The notes under the pieces are model-generated. The model was not told the DNA's origin. It ran no database searches and worked only from the letters and a program-made list of their open reading frames with translations. A DNA stretch of 64,000 nucleotides from SHLQ01 sp033344795 (GTDB lineage Bacteria; Actinomycetota; Acidimicrobiia; Acidimicrobiales; SHLQ01), in the NCBI GenBank assembly GCA_033344795.1, contig JAWPMS010000001.1, positions 2,852,001 to 2,916,000 on the forward strand, in the 5' to 3' direction. Positions within the stretch are counted from its first letter, which is position 1; the number at the start of each line of letters is the position of its first letter. Shown in pieces: positions 7,468-16,512 of this stretch. Both the position numbers and the translations under genes were made by a program.

Positions 7468-9255
7468 TTAGTTGTTCGCGTCGGTAGCACGCCGATGTTG
7501 GTCTACCTCGGCCGTAACTGCGAGGACGAGTGCATCTTCTGCGGGTGCTCCGTTGAGGATGTTTGCCGTCTGACGTTCAGTGATCTCGAACAGCGCCATG
7601 TCGTCGGGGCCAAGATCACCGGCGGACATCACCTGGAATCCTCCGACGCGGGACCTCGAGGAGAGACTCTGAAAGGTGAGGTCACCAAAGGCGACGCGCC
7701 CGCGAATTTCGAAGTCGTCGTCGTCAGCGTCGGGCTGCACCTGGTAGAGGTTCGCCCGCCCGAGGTGATCGCTGAGATGATGCGCCGCGAGCGCCGCGAA
7801 ATTCTCGTCATCCGTCAACAAGATTGCCTGTTTGATACCCACGCCATCGAGGGTGAGGTCGAGGTCGTGGCTGTCGATTGGCCGTTCGTACGCCAACAAG
7901 CCGCGAGCAAAGGTGTCGCGCTGAACCTCGGTCGACGTGGAGATTACGAGCACCGGAATGTCGTGGGAAGCGAGCTTGTCGGCCAGGTCGATCGCAAAAC
8001 GGTGATTGGAGACAAGCGCGATTCCGTTTGGCTGAATCTTGGCCACCCTGGTCTTTCTCGCAACCCAGGTAGCGGAGAGTCCGTAGAGCGCTACCGTCAC
8101 GATCACGGTCGCGAAGACAACCGGGACGAGCTCGGGAACCTCGCCAGCCCCTTCGTCGATGAGCGTCTGCGAGAATACGGTTGCCACGGACGCCGCGACA
8201 ATTCCACGAGGAGCCATCCACGCAAGGAATTGTCGATCGTTTCGTTGCATGCCGGAGCCGATCGTCGACAGCCACACCGCGACGGGTCGAGCGATGAGGA
8301 CAAGGACTGCGATGAGAATGAGGGCTCGTGGCAGAACACCGACGAGGTCATCGAGGTTCACCATTGCGCCAAGCACGATGAACAAGGTTCCCAGGATCAA
8401 ATACCCGACGTCCTCGCTGAAGGCTGTCAGTTCGTGATTCGGGACGAGACGTTGGTTCGCAAGGACGAGCCCCAACATCGTCGTCGCCATCAGCCCTGCT
8501 TCAGCAGCGATCGAGTTCGCCGCCGCGAACGCCACGATGGCAGCCGCCAGCATCGTTGGGTTCAACAGGTGATCGGGGACCCAATGTCGGTGGAGGGCGA
8601 ACAGCGCGAGTGCCGCGACCACGACGCCCGCAACCGCTCCCGCACCGAGGGTGATCCCGATCTGCAGCGCCGCCTCAGCAGGGTCGTTGTCGTTCAGCGT
8701 TGCGTCGAGGACGACGATCGCAAGCGTCGCGCCAACGGGGTCGATGACGATTCCTTCCCAACGAAGGATGCTTCCGGTTGGTTCCCGGGGTCGAGCGAGA
8801 TGCAAGAGGGGGATGACCACCGTCGGCCCGGACACCACGAGGATCGCTCCGATGAGCGCGGCACTACTCGTCGATACATCAAAAAGTACGACGGTTGCAC
8901 CCCACCCGATGAGCCACGTCACGAGCGCACCAATCGTGACCAACCGCAAGATGACCGAGCGCCCCTCGTTCAGGCGATCAAGTTTGAGGCCCAGGCCGCC
9001 CTCGTACAGAAGTAGTCCGACGGCGATCGACACCACAGGGAACAACGTCTTCGTCCCAAAGTCTTCGACGGGGTCGATGATGTTGAATACGGGTCCGACC
9101 AAGATGCCCGAGGTCAGCAACAACAAGACCCCGGGAATTCGAAGACGGTTGGCCAACCACTGGCCGCCCACTCCGAGGGTGAGGATGATGGCGATCGTGA
9201 CCGGAAGCTGGCTGCTCGATGCGAGGATCAGCGGTGAAGAGAGCAGCTCCATCAT
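7468..9255 (-). CDS. CPA1-family Na+/H+ or K+/H+ antiporter with C-terminal TrkA-N domain
   Basis: This is a 595-residue protein. About the first 400 residues form some 12-13 membrane segments of the Na_H_exchanger type, including LTSGILVGPVFNIIDP, LLLYEGGLGL and IVIDPVGATLAIVVLDA, the last carrying the acidic residues typical of transport sites. After residue 400 a soluble Rossmann-like TrkA-N/RCK segment follows (GIALVSNHRFAIDLADKLAS), which usually binds nucleotides and gates the transporter. It likely exports Na+ or K+ in exchange for protons at the plasma membrane. It is transcribed alone, with TACACT nine bases before the ATG. Confidence 0.9.
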   Translation of the reverse strand: MMELLSSPLILASSSQLPVTIAIILTLGVGGQWLANRLRIPGVLLLLTSGILVGPVFNIIDPVEDFGTKTLFPVVSIAVGLLLYEGGLGLKLDRLNEGRSVILRLVTIGALVTWLIGWGATVVLFDVSTSSAALIGAILVVSGPTVVIPLLHLARPREPTGSILRWEGIVIDPVGATLAIVVLDATLNDNDPAEAALQIGITLGAGAVAGVVVAALALFALHRHWVPDHLLNPTMLAAAIVAFAAANSIAAEAGLMATTMLGLVLANQRLVPNHELTAFSEDVGYLILGTLFIVLGAMVNLDDLVGVLPRALILIAVLVLIARPVAVWLSTIGSGMQRNDRQFLAWMAPRGIVAASVATVFSQTLIDEGAGEVPELVPVVFATVIVTVALYGLSATWVARKTRVAKIQPNGIALVSNHRFAIDLADKLASHDIPVLVISTSTEVQRDTFARGLLAYERPIDSHDLDLTLDGVGIKQAILLTDDENFAALAAHHLSDHLGRANLYQVQPDADDDDFEIRGRVAFGDLTFQSLSSRSRVGGFQVMSAGDLGPDDMALFEITERQTANILNGAPAEDALVLAVTAEVDQHRRATDANN

Positions 9256-9264
9256 GATCGGGTC

Positions 9265-9270
9265 AGTGTA
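9265..9270 (-). promoter_or_regulatory. -10 hexamer TACACT of the antiporter gene
   Basis: On the minus strand TACACT ends nine bases before the ATG at 9255, so the transcript has little or no leader. Confidence 0.4.
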
Positions 9271-9295
9271 GCTAGCGATCGCGCTGCGGGCTGGC

Positions 9296-10075
9296 TCAGG
9301 AGGCGGCGTCCAGATCGGCGACTACGGGCGCGTGATCGCTCGGTTGAGAACCCTTGCGAGCATTCCGGTCGACGAAAACTCGCGTCGAGCGGTCTTGCAC
9401 TGACTGCGAGCTGAGGATGAGGTCGATTCGCATTCCCTTTCGCTTGTGGAAGTTGCCGTCGCGATAGTCCCACCATGAGTAGAGCTCGCCTTCCTCGTGA
9501 TGAAGGCGGAACGTGTCCGACAGGCCCCAGTCTTCAAGCGCGTCGAGTTTGGCTCGCTCGGCATCAGACACATGGGTGACTCCCACGAGAGAGTCCGGGT
9601 CGTGGACATCTCGGTCATCGGGAGCAATGTTGAAGTCTCCGACCACACAGACGTCGGTCGACGGATCGGCGTTCGCATCGAGGTCGGCCAGGAGGCGATC
9701 GAGCCAATCGAGTTTGTACGTGTAGTGATCATCATCGAGCGAGCGCCCGTTCGGTACGTAGCAACTCGCAACGCGGACACCGCAACAGGTAGCCCAGATG
9801 ATGCGCGCGTCTGGGTCGGGTTCTCGACAGTCCGCGAAATCGGGTCTCACGTCTTCGAGTCCGACCCGCGACAGAATCGCCACGCCATTCCACTGGCCCT
9901 GACCATGGTGGGCGCTCTCGTAGCCGAGGGAGGCGAAGGCGTCATGGGGAAAGTCTTCGTTGCTCAGTTTTGTTTCTTGGAGACACAGCACGTCGGGTTG
10001 AAGCAGCTCGAGCCACTCGGTGACGCGCGCGAGGCGGACGTTGAGCGAGTTCACATTCCACGTGACGATGCGCAT
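9296..10075 (-). CDS. xth: Exodeoxyribonuclease III / AP endonuclease
   Basis: This is a 259-residue endonuclease/exonuclease/phosphatase-fold enzyme. Motifs are TWNVNSLNVRL, LCLQETKLSNEDFP (metal-binding Glu), VASCYVPNG, CVVGDFNIAP (Asp and Asn) and SDHAPVVADL with the catalytic His near the C-terminus. The family cleaves at abasic sites and trims 3' ends in base excision repair. Length and motifs are normal. It diverges from kgd across only 40 bp containing back-to-back -10 elements. Confidence 0.95.
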   Translation of the reverse strand: MRIVTWNVNSLNVRLARVTEWLELLQPDVLCLQETKLSNEDFPHDAFASLGYESAHHGQGQWNGVAILSRVGLEDVRPDFADCREPDPDARIIWATCCGVRVASCYVPNGRSLDDDHYTYKLDWLDRLLADLDANADPSTDVCVVGDFNIAPDDRDVHDPDSLVGVTHVSDAERAKLDALEDWGLSDTFRLHHEEGELYSWWDYRDGNFHKRKGMRIDLILSSQSVQDRSTRVFVDRNARKGSQPSDHAPVVADLDAAS

Positions 10076-10082
10076 AAGTCCG

Positions 10083-10088
10083 ACCCTA
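10083..10088 (-). promoter_or_regulatory. -10 hexamer TAGGGT of xth
   Basis: On the minus strand TAGGGT ends seven bases before the xth ATG at 10075. Confidence 0.5.
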
Positions 10089-10103
10089 CCGGCAGCGTCC
10101 GCC

Positions 10104-10109
10104 TAGGCT
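10104..10109 (+). promoter_or_regulatory. -10 hexamer TAGGCT of kgd
   Basis: TAGGCT ends six bases before the kgd GTG at 10116. The opposing xth -10 lies 15 bases away in the same 40-bp gap. Confidence 0.5.
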
Positions 10110-10115
10110 GACGGC

Positions 10116-13100
10116 GTGTCCATCAAGAATCAATCAGACCTCGGCGCGAACGCATGGATCGTTGACGAGATGTACCGCGAGTACCTCGCGAATCCATCCC
10201 AAGTGTCCGAGAGTTGGCGAGAGTTCTTCGTCGACTACAAGCCTGGTTCCGGTGCAGTTTCCCCGACTCAGGTCGTCACCCCGGCGCACGCTGCGACGCC
10301 GGTTGCCCCAATCACGGCCACGCCAGCCAGCCCGGTCACGAACGGCGCCACGCCACCTGCAGCGGCCCCGGCTCATGCTGCGGCGCCAGTCGAACTGCCC
10401 GATGGAGCAGAGCCGCTTCGCGGTATCGCCGCAAAGATCGTCGAGAACATGGAGCTTTCGCTCGACGTTCCGACGGCGACGAGCTTTCGAGATGTTCCCG
10501 CACGCCTCCTGGAAGTCAACCGCAAGATCGTAAACGGCCATCTTGGTCGAACGCGGGGCGGGAAGATCAGCTTCACGCACATCATCGGATACGCAATCGT
10601 TCGGGCGATCGCAGACACGGTTCCCGCGATGAACAACGGATTCGTCGAAGGCGAAGACGGCAAGCCAAACGTCATTCGCCGAACGAACGTTGGCCTCGGG
10701 ATCGCGATCGATGTCGAGAAGTCCGATGGAAGCCGCACGCTCATGGTGCCGGCGATCAAGAACGCCAACGAGCTCGATTTCGCCACCTTCGTCGATGTGT
10801 ACGACGACCTCGTCCGACGAGGGCGAGCTGGCAAGCTCACACTCGATGACTTCAGCGGCATCACCGTCAGTCTGACGAACCCGGGTGGTATCGGCACCGT
10901 GCAATCGGTGCCCCGCCTCATGCCGGGCCAGGGTGCGATCATCGGTCTCGGTTCGATCGCGTACCCGACCGCCTTCGCCGCGGCCGATCCAGCCAAGCTG
11001 GCCGAGATCGGCGTTTCGAAGATCGTGACGATCACCTCGACGTACGACCACCGGATCATCCAGGGTGCCGAGAGCGGGCTGTTCCTCAAGGCCGTGCATG
11101 AGCTGTTGATGGGGGAGGACGAGTTCTACGAGGGTGTCCTCGGCTCGATGGGGGTGCCGTACGACGCCGTCAAGTGGCGACGCGACATCAACCCGGTCGA
11201 CGATGCCGAATCTGTCGTCGAGCGACAGGTCAAGGTCAACAGCCTCGTCAACGCCCACAGGGTGCGCGGGCATCTCATTGCGAACCTCGATCCACTCGGG
11301 CTCATGGACCGTCACATCCACCCCGAACTCGATCCGGCCAGCTACGGGCTGACCATCTGGGACCTCGAGCGTGAGTTCCACGTCGAGGGGTTGTTCGGTC
11401 CCCAAGCGGCCAAGGGACGCAGCAAGATGAAGCTCGCGGACATCCTCGGCGTCATGCGAGATGCGTACGCTCGGACGATCGGCGTCGAATACATGCACAT
11501 GGCGAATCCGGACGAGAAACTCTGGATTCAAGAGCATGTTGAGGGTCAGAGCTTCGAGGTGGATCGAGACACCCAGCGGCACATCCTCGGTCGCCTGAAT
11601 GCCGCCGAGGCGCTCGAGAAGTTCCTCGGAACCAAGTACATCGGTCAAAAGAGGTTCGGCATCGAAGGTGCCGAGAGTGCGGTGCCCATCCTAGATCGCT
11701 TGCTGAACTCGGCCGCTGACAGCGACATGACCGATGTCGTGATCGGCATGGCCCACCGCGGCCGCCTGAACGTTCTCGTCAACATCGTTGGCAAGGACTA
11801 CCACCAACTCTTCGAAGAGTTCGAGGGAGCGATCACGGCTGACGCGGTGCAGGGATCCGGCGACGTCAAGTATCACTTGGGACAGACCGGCACGTTCACG
11901 TCGCGCAGCGGCAATCCAATCCCGGTGACGTTGGCGGCGAACCCCTCACACCTCGAGGCCGTCGATCCGGTGGTGGTCGGTATGGCTCGCGCCAAGATGG
12001 ACCGCGTCGAGATGAACCTCGATCGCATGTATCCAGTGCTGCCGATCTTGATCCACGGCGATGCAGCCTTTGCCGGTCAGGGCGTGGTCACCGAAACGCT
12101 GAACTTGTCGCAAATCCGTGGTTACAAAGTAGGCGGCACGATTCACCTGATCATCAACAACCAGCTCGGCTTCACCACCGCGCCCCATGCGGCTCGCTCG
12201 AGTGAGTATTCCACCGACGTTGCGAAGTTGATCCAGGCACCCATCTTCCACGTCAACGCCGATGATCCTGAGGCCTGTGTTCGCGTTGCGCAGTTGGCCT
12301 TCGAATATCGCGAGCGGTTTAAGAAGGACGTAGTGATCGACATGATCGGTTACCGCCGACATGGCCACAACGAAGGTGACGATCCGAGTTACACCCAGCC
12401 GCTCATGTACCGGGCCATTGAGGGTCGTCGATCGGTACGAAAGATCTACACGGAATCACTGATCAAACGTGGTGACCTCACGGTTGAAGAGGCCGAGCAC
12501 GCTCTCGACGACTTCCGGTCACGGCTTCAGGATGCGCTCGACACGACACGCTCGGTCGAACACGATCCCGACATCGTGGCCGCAAAGCCACCGGAGCCCA
12601 AGGGTGTGCTTCCACCGGCACCCACCGCCGTCTCGAAAGAAGCCCTCGACCGGGTCTATTCGGCGCTCTCCTCGGTGCCCGAAGGCTTCACCATCCACCC
12701 AAAGCTCAAGAAACAATTCGCGACGCGTGACGAGATGTACGCCACGGGCGAGGTTGATTGGGCGCTGGGAGAGGCGCTTGCCTACGGCACCCTTCTCGAT
12801 GAGGGCGTGTCGGTTCGGTTGTCGGGTCAGGATTCACGAAGAGGCACGTTCTCGCACCGCCACTCCACCCTCGTCGACTACGAGACTGGCGAAGAGATCG
12901 TGCCGCTTGCAGGCGCGGAGAATGATTCGAAGCTGTGGATCTACGATTCGTTGCTCTCCGAATACGCGTCGCTTGGATTCGAATACGGGTACTCGGTTGA
13001 GCGCACCGACGTCCTCACCCTTTGGGAAGCGCAGTTCGGCGACTTCATGAACGGCGCACAGATCATCATCGATCAGTTCATCATGGCTGCCGAGGACAAG

Positions 13101-13775
13101 TGGGGGCAGTTCTCCGATCTCGTCATGTTGCTGCCGCATGGATACGAGGGGCAAGGGCCGGAACACTCTTCAGCTCGCGTCGAGCGTTTCCTGTTACTCG
13201 CCGCCGAAGACAACGTCCAGATCGCAAACGTCACCACGGCATCGCAGTTCTTCCACCTGCTCCGACGACAAATGCACCGAGAGGTCCGCAAACCGCTCGT
13301 CGTATTCACGCCAAAGTCTCTGCTGCGGGCCAAGACGACCCGGTCGCCCGTGTTGTCGCTCACCGAAGGGGCGTTTCGAGAGACACTCGAAGATCCCAAT
13401 CCTCCATCTCCCGGCGAGGTCGATGACCTGGTTTTTGCGACCGGCAAAGTTGCCGTCGACGCCTTCGCACGTCGAGATGAGGTCGGGTCGAAGGCCCTCA
13501 TCACCCGAGTCGAGCAGCTCTACCCGTGGCCAAAAGAACAGATTGCCGCAGTGGTCGCGGCGCATCCGAATGCTCGACGAATCGTCTGGCTGCAGGAGGA
13601 ACCGGAGAACATGGGTGCGTGGAACTTCGTCAAAGGTCGGCTGTATGACGGGCACGGCTCCACCCACAAGATCCAGCGATTCTCACGGCCCGAATCGGGA
13701 AGCCCATCCTGCGGATCAGCCAGGGTTCACGCACAAGAACAGGATCAGCTCCTGCGCGAGCTGTTCGGCGGCTAA
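10116..13775 (+). CDS. kgd: Multifunctional 2-oxoglutarate metabolism enzyme Kgd (E2-E1 fusion)
   Basis: This 1219-residue fusion is typical of Actinobacteria. The E1 N-terminal helix (AWIVDEMYREYLANPSQVSE) is followed by an Ala/Pro-rich linker. A succinyltransferase domain spans about residues 95-330 with the catalytic YDHRIIQGAESGLFL motif and no lipoyl domain. The thiamine-diphosphate E1 part follows, with MGMAHRGRLNVL-type wording (IGMAHRGRLNVLVN), GDAAFAGQGVV, HGHNEGDDP and LPHGYEGQGPEHSSARVE. It acts as 2-oxoglutarate decarboxylase and as the E1 of 2-oxoglutarate dehydrogenase in the TCA cycle. The GTG start is supported by a TAGGCT hexamer at leaderless spacing and a good family N-terminus. 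Confidence 0.95.
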   Translation: MSIKNQSDLGANAWIVDEMYREYLANPSQVSESWREFFVDYKPGSGAVSPTQVVTPAHAATPVAPITATPASPVTNGATPPAAAPAHAAAPVELPDGAEPLRGIAAKIVENMELSLDVPTATSFRDVPARLLEVNRKIVNGHLGRTRGGKISFTHIIGYAIVRAIADTVPAMNNGFVEGEDGKPNVIRRTNVGLGIAIDVEKSDGSRTLMVPAIKNANELDFATFVDVYDDLVRRGRAGKLTLDDFSGITVSLTNPGGIGTVQSVPRLMPGQGAIIGLGSIAYPTAFAAADPAKLAEIGVSKIVTITSTYDHRIIQGAESGLFLKAVHELLMGEDEFYEGVLGSMGVPYDAVKWRRDINPVDDAESVVERQVKVNSLVNAHRVRGHLIANLDPLGLMDRHIHPELDPASYGLTIWDLEREFHVEGLFGPQAAKGRSKMKLADILGVMRDAYARTIGVEYMHMANPDEKLWIQEHVEGQSFEVDRDTQRHILGRLNAAEALEKFLGTKYIGQKRFGIEGAESAVPILDRLLNSAADSDMTDVVIGMAHRGRLNVLVNIVGKDYHQLFEEFEGAITADAVQGSGDVKYHLGQTGTFTSRSGNPIPVTLAANPSHLEAVDPVVVGMARAKMDRVEMNLDRMYPVLPILIHGDAAFAGQGVVTETLNLSQIRGYKVGGTIHLIINNQLGFTTAPHAARSSEYSTDVAKLIQAPIFHVNADDPEACVRVAQLAFEYRERFKKDVVIDMIGYRRHGHNEGDDPSYTQPLMYRAIEGRRSVRKIYTESLIKRGDLTVEEAEHALDDFRSRLQDALDTTRSVEHDPDIVAAKPPEPKGVLPPAPTAVSKEALDRVYSALSSVPEGFTIHPKLKKQFATRDEMYATGEVDWALGEALAYGTLLDEGVSVRLSGQDSRRGTFSHRHSTLVDYETGEEIVPLAGAENDSKLWIYDSLLSEYASLGFEYGYSVERTDVLTLWEAQFGDFMNGAQIIIDQFIMAAEDKWGQFSDLVMLLPHGYEGQGPEHSSARVERFLLLAAEDNVQIANVTTASQFFHLLRRQMHREVRKPLVVFTPKSLLRAKTTRSPVLSLTEGAFRETLEDPNPPSPGEVDDLVFATGKVAVDAFARRDEVGSKALITRVEQLYPWPKEQIAAVVAAHPNARRIVWLQEEPENMGAWNFVKGRLYDGHGSTHKIQRFSRPESGSPSCGSARVHAQEQDQLLRELFGG

Positions 13776-13800
13776 GAAGCTTCAGAACCGAAGTCGATGC

Positions 13801-13820
13801 GGCCGGTTAGCCGGCCTCTT
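13801..13820. terminator. Hairpin between convergent kgd and uvrD2-like genes
   Basis: GGCCGG-TTAG-CCGGCC (13801-13816) followed by TCTTC forms a 6-bp GC-rich hairpin with a 4-base loop. It sits 25 bases after the kgd stop and overlaps the stop codon of the helicase gene, so it may end transcription in both directions. The T-run is weak. Confidence 0.5.
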
Positions 13821-15825
13821 CGACGAGCCTCAGCACGTCTTCACCGTATTGGGCGGCTTTCGTCGGACCGATTCCCGATACGCCGAGCAGCCCAGCCTCG
13901 GTCGTGGGACGTGAACTTGCAATTGCGTGGAGGGTCTTGTCATTGAAGATGACGAAGGCAGGTACGTCGTTGGCCTTGGCCATCGAGAGGCGCCACTTCT
14001 TCAGAGCCTGAAACACGGGGTCGGACTCATCGCGCTTCATCCGGGCCCCGCCGTTCGACGCGCTCAGGCCGCTTCGTACCGTCGCCGCGCTCTTGGCGTT
14101 GCGAGATCGTGCGCTGCGCACATCGATTCCTCGGGCTGCGGGTGCGATGACGTCGAGCAATGGTGAGGGCGAACGTTTGGATTTGCGATCGCCAAATGTG
14201 CGCTCATGGGTCCAGTGGACGTGCAGATCTCGACGAGCTCGGGTGAGCGCGACATAGATCAGACGGTGTTCTTCGGCAATTGCATCATCGGTCTTTGCGT
14301 GGCCGATAGGGGAGAGCCCACGTTCCATACCGGCCACGTGCACGACATCCCACTCGAGGCCCTTTGCCGCGTGAAACGTGGTGACGTCGACTCGATCTCC
14401 ACCTGTTGTTGCGGCCTCGTTTGAACCGCTCTGCATCGCCTCGATGAACGATCGCACGCTCGCGCCGGGATCGACCGCGACATGGTCTCGGCCCAACCGG
14501 ATGAACGCCTCGAGAATGCTTCGCCGCTCGGAGGGTGCGCCATCTGTGGCCGGCGGTTCCGCGTCGTCGCCATCGGCTTCGTCGTCCTCGACCGCCAGAC
14601 GATGTGCGAGGTCGTCGAGCGAGGCATCGAGTGGCAACCCGAGGCGCGTCATCTGGTCGACGGCATCGAGAACTTCAGGACGATCGATGAGTTTGCCGTC
14701 GCCGCGCGCGTTCACGGGAACCTTTGCATCGGTCAACGCGTCGGACAGCAGCGCCACCTGCGCGTTGGTTCGCACGAGAACAGCCATGTCTCGCCAACGC
14801 GTGTTCGAGGTCTGTGCGTTTCTGAGGGCCCGAGCGATGGCGCGGGCCTCGGCTTTGTCGTCGGCATGGGAATCGATCGATGGCGTGGAGCCCGAGGGTC
14901 GTGTCGGAGTCAGCGCATCGTGTCCGGGGAGCACCGCCGACGCGCAGCGAAGAATCTCCGGTGTCGATCGGTAGTTCTGATGCAGCGATACCTCGCCCGC
15001 GCCTGGAAAGTGCTTGGAGAAGTCATCGAGGTACGACGAGTCGGCGCCGTTCCACGCATAGATGGCCTGACGAGCGTCTCCGACGACGCAGAGGTCGGGG
15101 TCAGGGCCCACGAACATCTTGAGAAGCGCGAACTGCAGGGGATTCACGTCCTGGAACTCATCGACGAAGATGTGGCGAAACGACCATCGGAATGCCTCGG
15201 CGGCGTTTCGATCGCGCTGGAGAAGTCGGCCGCAGAGAATCAGAATGTCGTCGAAGTCGATCAGGTTTCGTTTCGCCTTCGCCGCCTCGTAGTCCTCGTA
15301 GATCCGCGCGACGCGTTCGGGTTCCATCGGCGGCTTCCGGTCGGCTGCACGCGCTGCCTCTGCATAGGCATCGGGCAGGATTCGACGCGCCTTGGCCCAC
15401 TCGATTTCGGCGACGAGGTCGAGCGGCGTGGTTCTGTCGTTCACTCGAGGAACGAGGCGCGCGACGAAGCCAACCTTTCGATCGAGCAGCGTCGGCGGGG
15501 TCTCGGACCGTTCCTCCCACCGTTGGCGAAGCTGCGACAGCGCGATGGCGTGAAAGGTTCCGGCCGCAGCCGACTGACGGAGGCCGAGCTGACGAAGCCG
15601 GTGATTCAGCTCGCCCGCTGCCTTGCGCGTGAACGTCAGAGCGAGAACACGGCGGGCGTCGAGGGTGTCGTTGGCTGCCCCGTAGGCGATTCGACGCGTC
15701 AGCACACGGGTCTTTCCCGATCCGGCGCCCGCCCGGATGACGAGCGTCTTCGCATCGCTGACGACGGCGGCGCGTTGTTCTTCGTTGAGGCCCGCGAGAA
15801 TCTGGGCAGAGGCTGCATCGTCCAC
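13807..15825 (-). CDS. uvrD2: UvrD/Rep-type superfamily 1 helicase with C-terminal HRDC domain (UvrD2-like)
   Basis: This is a 672-residue helicase. It has a Q-motif LNEEQRAAV, Walker A AGAGSGKTRVL, motif Ia LTFTRKAAGEL, Walker B HIFVDEFQDVNPLQ, motif III GDARQAIYAWNGA, motif IV HQNYRST, motif V TTFHAAKGLEWD and motif VI YVALTRAR. A HRDC domain closes the protein (FQALKKWRLSMAKANDVPAF to LGVSGIGPTKAAQYG). Helicase plus HRDC matches mycobacterial UvrD2, a 3'-5' DNA helicase. The tetracysteine module of the mycobacterial protein is not visible here. It starts at GTG, with TAAGGT six bases upstream. Confidence 0.9.
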   Translation of the reverse strand: MDDAASAQILAGLNEEQRAAVVSDAKTLVIRAGAGSGKTRVLTRRIAYGAANDTLDARRVLALTFTRKAAGELNHRLRQLGLRQSAAAGTFHAIALSQLRQRWEERSETPPTLLDRKVGFVARLVPRVNDRTTPLDLVAEIEWAKARRILPDAYAEAARAADRKPPMEPERVARIYEDYEAAKAKRNLIDFDDILILCGRLLQRDRNAAEAFRWSFRHIFVDEFQDVNPLQFALLKMFVGPDPDLCVVGDARQAIYAWNGADSSYLDDFSKHFPGAGEVSLHQNYRSTPEILRCASAVLPGHDALTPTRPSGSTPSIDSHADDKAEARAIARALRNAQTSNTRWRDMAVLVRTNAQVALLSDALTDAKVPVNARGDGKLIDRPEVLDAVDQMTRLGLPLDASLDDLAHRLAVEDDEADGDDAEPPATDGAPSERRSILEAFIRLGRDHVAVDPGASVRSFIEAMQSGSNEAATTGGDRVDVTTFHAAKGLEWDVVHVAGMERGLSPIGHAKTDDAIAEEHRLIYVALTRARRDLHVHWTHERTFGDRKSKRSPSPLLDVIAPAARGIDVRSARSRNAKSAATVRSGLSASNGGARMKRDESDPVFQALKKWRLSMAKANDVPAFVIFNDKTLHAIASSRPTTEAGLLGVSGIGPTKAAQYGEDVLRLVEEAG

Positions 15826-15831
15826 GGGTCG

Positions 15832-15837
15832 ACCTTA
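15832..15837 (-). promoter_or_regulatory. -10 hexamer TAAGGT of the uvrD2-like gene
   Basis: On the minus strand TAAGGT ends six bases before the GTG at 15825, supporting that start. Confidence 0.45.
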
Positions 15838-15859
15838 CCGACCGGGTGTGACGTTCAGC

Positions 15860-15865
15860 TAGGCT
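15860..15865 (+). promoter_or_regulatory. -10 hexamer TAGGCT of the PH-SHOCT gene
   Basis: TAGGCT ends eight bases before the ATG at 15874. Confidence 0.45.
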
Positions 15866-15873
15866 CGCCAACT

Positions 15874-16512
15874 ATGGGATTTCCTCCGGACCTCTTGAGT
15901 GACGACGAAGAAGTTGTCGTCGACATGCACCCCCATTGGTGGACGATGGTGCCGATCAGCGCTCTGCTCGCCGTGGTGATCATCGGTGGCTTGCTCATCG
16001 TCGCGGCCTCGGTCGACGGCAACCTGGGACTCGGGCTGAACGTGGTTGTCGGCCTCGCGGTCCTCGCGACCCTCGTGGCCTTTGGCATCAGGTATGCCAA
16101 GTGGACCACGACGGAATTCGTCGTGACGACCGAGCGAGTGATCTCGCGGAGTGGGGTGTTCGCCAAGAATGGAATCGAGATACCTCTCGATCGCATCAAC
16201 ACCGTCTTCTTCAACCAGTCCGCGTTCGAACGGGTGGCGGGATCGGGTGACCTCGGTATCGAGTCGGCCGGTGAAGGTGGGCGTCAGACGTTCACGAACA
16301 TCCGCAAGCCAAATCTCGTGCAAGCCGAGATCTACGCCCAGAAGGAACGTTTCGAGGATCGACGTCTCGATCGGATCGGTCGGGCCAGCAATACGCCTCG
16401 GCAGGCAACGATTCCTGAGCAGATCTCACAGCTGGATGAACTTCGCAGACAAGGTGTCGTGAGCGACGCCGAATTCGAGGCAAAGAAGGCAGAGCTACTC
16501 GACCGGATGTGA
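15874..16512 (+). CDS. Membrane protein with bacterial PH domain and C-terminal SHOCT domain
   Basis: This is a 212-residue protein. Two membrane segments lie at about residues 25-48 and 53-72, followed by a bPH2/YdbS-like domain (TTEFVVTTERVISRSGVF, then IPLDRINTVFFNQSAFERVA and GDLGIESAGEGG). A C-terminal SHOCT helix pair is present (ISQLDELRRQGVVSDAEFEA, ending KAELLDRM). These proteins sit in the inner membrane; SHOCT motifs probably mediate oligomerisation and the precise role is unknown. The last 18 bases overlap the converging acetyltransferase gene. The start at 15874 was preferred because upstream in-frame sequence lies antisense to the helicase gene and a -10 hexamer precedes it. 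Confidence 0.85.
   Translation: MGFPPDLLSDDEEVVVDMHPHWWTMVPISALLAVVIIGGLLIVAASVDGNLGLGLNVVVGLAVLATLVAFGIRYAKWTTTEFVVTTERVISRSGVFAKNGIEIPLDRINTVFFNQSAFERVAGSGDLGIESAGEGGRQTFTNIRKPNLVQAEIYAQKERFEDRRLDRIGRASNTPRQATIPEQISQLDELRRQGVVSDAEFEAKKAELLDRM

Noticed and set aside
7387..9015. Long plus-strand open frame of 542 codons
   Set aside because: It is antisense to a clear CPA1 antiporter whose motifs and membrane pattern are convincing; the plus-strand protein is charged, patternless and lacks a start signal.
10134..11648. Minus-strand frame of 504 codons
   Set aside because: Antisense to kgd, which has full domain support.
14482..15873. Plus-strand upstream extension of the PH-SHOCT frame
   Set aside because: The extension is antisense to the uvrD2-like gene; the real start at 15874 has a promoter hexamer and a normal N-terminus.
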